Shown piece after piece: positions 59,400 to 60,729 of a stretch of DNA of 60,729 nt. The notes under the pieces were generated by a model, which saw only the letters and a list, made by a program, of their open reading frames with translations, was not told the DNA's origin and did not search any database. The first letter of the stretch is position 1. Each line of letters opens with the position of its first letter. The position numbers were made by a program, and so were the translations under genes. The stretch comes from Thermodesulfobacteriota bacterium (GTDB lineage Bacteria > Desulfobacterota_D > UBA1144 > Nemesobacterales > CSP1-2). Location of the stretch: assembly GCA_035559815.1 (NCBI GenBank), contig DATMAT010000001.1, positions 1-60,729 of the forward strand. The letters run 5' to 3'.

Positions 59400-59640
59400 A
59401 CTGGTCCTGACGAAGGGTCTATGGTTCGACTGAGTTTATTCCTTCTCCGATTAAATCGGGGACCAGCTCAGGACAGGCTTTGAGCGCAGTCGAAAGGCTC
59501 ATGGTTCGACGGAGTTTATCCTGAGTTCAGCGAAGGGCTCACCATGAAGGCAGATCTGAAACTCGCAACAATACCATGCCCTTCACCCTGAGTCCTTCGG
59601 CTTTTCTCAGGATAGACTACGACTAAGGGTGAGTAGGGTT
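59400..59640. repeat. CTGAGC/TCGAAGG repeat cluster
   Basis: At least six facing copies, e.g. TCGACTGAGTTTATTCC, GCTCAGGACAGGCTTTGAGC, GCAGTCGAAAGG and CTGAGTTCAGCGAAGG. It separates the sigma gene from its decayed copy. Confidence 0.65.
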
Positions 59641-59802
59641 AAAAAGCTATTTCAACAAATAGTATTAGAATGACGCTTGCATAGCAAACATAAAAGAGGG
59701 TGACCTGACTTTAAAAAGACATTTTTATCTATCTAAAGGCCTTGTTTTATTAGTATGAACCTCTAGTTTCGAATTATTTTGGACAGCAGTGAGTCGAGAT
59801 AA

Positions 59803-60057
59803 AAAATAAATCCAAAATCAAACTTTATTCGTATACAGGACGAAACAGGACTGAGAAAAGGGATAATTCAAAAAGCCCTGGCCAATTTTCCAGGATGAGG
59901 AGAGGTTTCGACAGAGATGTTGTGCCTGGGAGCCTGCGGATATAATCAAAATTATGAACAACCGGATAGGCCGGTCGGAACGGACAGAAAGACAGTCTAT
60001 CTGGATTTTATTAAGCTAAGAAATCTCATCGCTCCTTGCAAGGATATGCTGAAATAG
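59803..60057 (+). pseudogene. Decayed second copy of the ECF sigma gene, region-4 end
   Basis: In one frame the sequence reads KINPKSN...DETGLRKGIIQKALANFPG, a TGA at 59896, then a weakly alike tract (QPDRPVGTDRKTVYLDFIKLRNLIAPCKDMLK) ending at TAG 60055. It aligns throughout with KINHKSD..., TIIQKALDSLPDEQ, QPVGTIKTRIS and KLRKQIAPYMKQL of the gene at 58608. So it is a degenerate tandem duplicate of that gene; only the C-terminal third is preserved. The last codon abuts the ATG of the next gene. Confidence 0.75.
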
Positions 60058-60729
60058 ATGGAACACAAAGACGATTTTGAAGAACTGGTCACGCTCCACG
60101 CCCTTGGTGCTCTGAAAGGGGAAGAACTGAAAAAAGTTGAAGAGCACCTTAGAAATGGATGCAAGGCCTGCATGGATATCTTAGAGGAGACTGAATTAGC
60201 GTTATCCTTTCTTCCTTACTCTCTAGCCGATTACCCACTTTCTAAAAACCAATTGGGAAAGATTTTACGAAGGATAGATTCGGCTGAGATGTCCAAAGAC
60301 AGACCCTATACGCTTGACTTTGAAGAGATTTTCGACCGTTATGCCAACAAAGTATATTGGCTCGCCCTAACTTTGTTTGGAGAGAGAGCCGCCGCCGAAG
60401 AGATTGTGGAAAAGGTATTCACCAGAATCCGGGAGAGGGTTAGAAGATTTGAGGATGAAACAAAGCTCATCCAGGAGATTTATCGCCTGGCTGTAAATGC
60501 GGCTATCTCCAGACTTCGAAGACAGGATAAGAAAAGGATCGATGTTAACAACGTCTTGCCCCGATTTCAGGAGGACGGGCATCATCTAAGGGCGATAGTG
60601 GATTGGTCCCAGGAAGCGGATGGAAGTCAGCTCGAAAGAGAGTTTAGCAATGCCTTTGATTATCTTCCCTTAATAGACCGGGTGGTTTTAGTGCTGGGTG
60701 ATGTTGAGGGCATGTCTAATCGAGTTGTA
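60058..60729 (+). CDS. Anti-sigma (RskA-like zinc) domain fused to an ECF-sigma-like domain (3' end cut by window)
   Basis: The frame runs from ATG 60058 to the window edge, 224 codons without a stop. Residues 1-75: DDFEELVTLHALGALKGEEL...EEHLRNGCKACMDIL, the RskA/ZAS pattern, with zinc ligands His30, Cys35 and Cys38. Then from about residue 88: FEEIFDRYANKVYWLALTLFGERAAAEEIVEKVFTRI and LIQEIYRLAVNAAISRLRRQ match sigma region 2, and about residue 195 (SNAFDYLPLIDRVVLVLGDVEGMSN) matches region 4. Normal RskA proteins continue with a membrane helix instead. The ATG immediately follows the stop of the decayed sigma copy, as in a sigma/anti-sigma operon. Confidence 0.75.
   Translation, partial: MEHKDDFEELVTLHALGALKGEELKKVEEHLRNGCKACMDILEETELALSFLPYSLADYPLSKNQLGKILRRIDSAEMSKDRPYTLDFEEIFDRYANKVYWLALTLFGERAAAEEIVEKVFTRIRERVRRFEDETKLIQEIYRLAVNAAISRLRRQDKKRIDVNNVLPRFQEDGHHLRAIVDWSQEADGSQLEREFSNAFDYLPLIDRVVLVLGDVEGMSNRVV

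Noticed and set aside
60367-60585. 72-residue minus-strand frame
   Set aside because: Shadow of the sigma-like domain.

Overview
The window reads as a chromosome segment of an uncultivated, Gram-negative, free-living bacterium of moderate GC content. The envelope is Gram-negative: there is an OmpA-type peptidoglycan-binding protein, several exported proteins, an MscS channel and a membrane-anchored multiheme cytochrome c. Sigma-54 activators with GAFTGA motifs, a GlgE-type glucan operon and very dense dispersed palindromic repeats fit a Desulfobacterota, Nitrospirota or Dadabacteria-like lineage. That placement is inference; no rRNA or marker gene is present. No tRNA, rRNA, CRISPR array, transposase or integrase was recognised.

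Layout. 1-8 kb: a MoeB/ThiF-rhodanese protein (cut by the window edge), exported proteins, a cold-shock protein with a TTG start, a class V aminotransferase, an OmpA protein and a LURP-one-like protein. 8-12 kb (minus strand): a probable ion-homeostasis operon made of a diadenylate cyclase fused to a YbbR domain, MgtE and MscS. 12.7-24.9 kb: an acidic exported protein, a methyltransferase/ATP-grasp fusion, the complete maltose-1-phosphate route to alpha-glucan (GlgE, TreS-maltokinase, GlgB), then RNase PH and an RdgB-type nucleotide pyrophosphatase. 25-31 kb: an NCS2 permease with an extra soluble domain, a decayed lipoprotein gene, a beta-helix surface protein and a dicarboxylate symporter fused to a solute-binding domain. 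31.8-40.6 kb: fumarase, an SDR, a membrane protein, a frameshifted ECF sigma gene, glucose dehydrogenase, a PIN toxin-antitoxin pair and a nuclease-like protein. 40.6-45.6 kb: two sigma-54 activators with nearly the same output half and different sensors, separated by a four-helix-bundle gene that lies between inverted heptamer repeats. 46-51.6 kb: two class III nucleotide cyclases, a MetE-like protein, a coiled-coil protein, a PycTM-like membrane protein and small exported proteins. 51.7-55.5 kb: a pentaheme cytochrome translationally coupled to a protein with two cyclic-nucleotide domains and several Fe-S clusters. 55.6-56.4 kb: a GC-rich DUF1326 gene followed by an attC-like fold, so probably a captured integron cassette.

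The last 4 kb is the most unusual part. Two divergent genes (start codons at 56862 and 57223) each have a good sigma-54 -24/-12 element, and a perfect palindrome lies almost midway between them. About 1 kb further on, a third sigma-54 element, with two palindromes about 120-140 bp upstream, precedes a STAS gene and an ECF sigma gene. These are followed by a decayed second copy of that sigma gene and by an open frame running off the window, in which an RskA-like zinc anti-sigma domain is fused to an ECF-sigma-like domain. This suggests a sigma-54 to ECF cascade with an anti-sigma/sigma fusion as regulator.

Intergenic DNA is packed with at least six families of dispersed repeats: composite palindromes, CTGAGC/TCGAAGG elements, GTAG-palindromes, CCCGTGAGATAG hairpins, a TTGTCCAAAATAAGAGATTG motif and heptamer arrays. 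Many of the listed start codons were chosen from the Shine-Dalgarno sequence and differ from the longest open frame.
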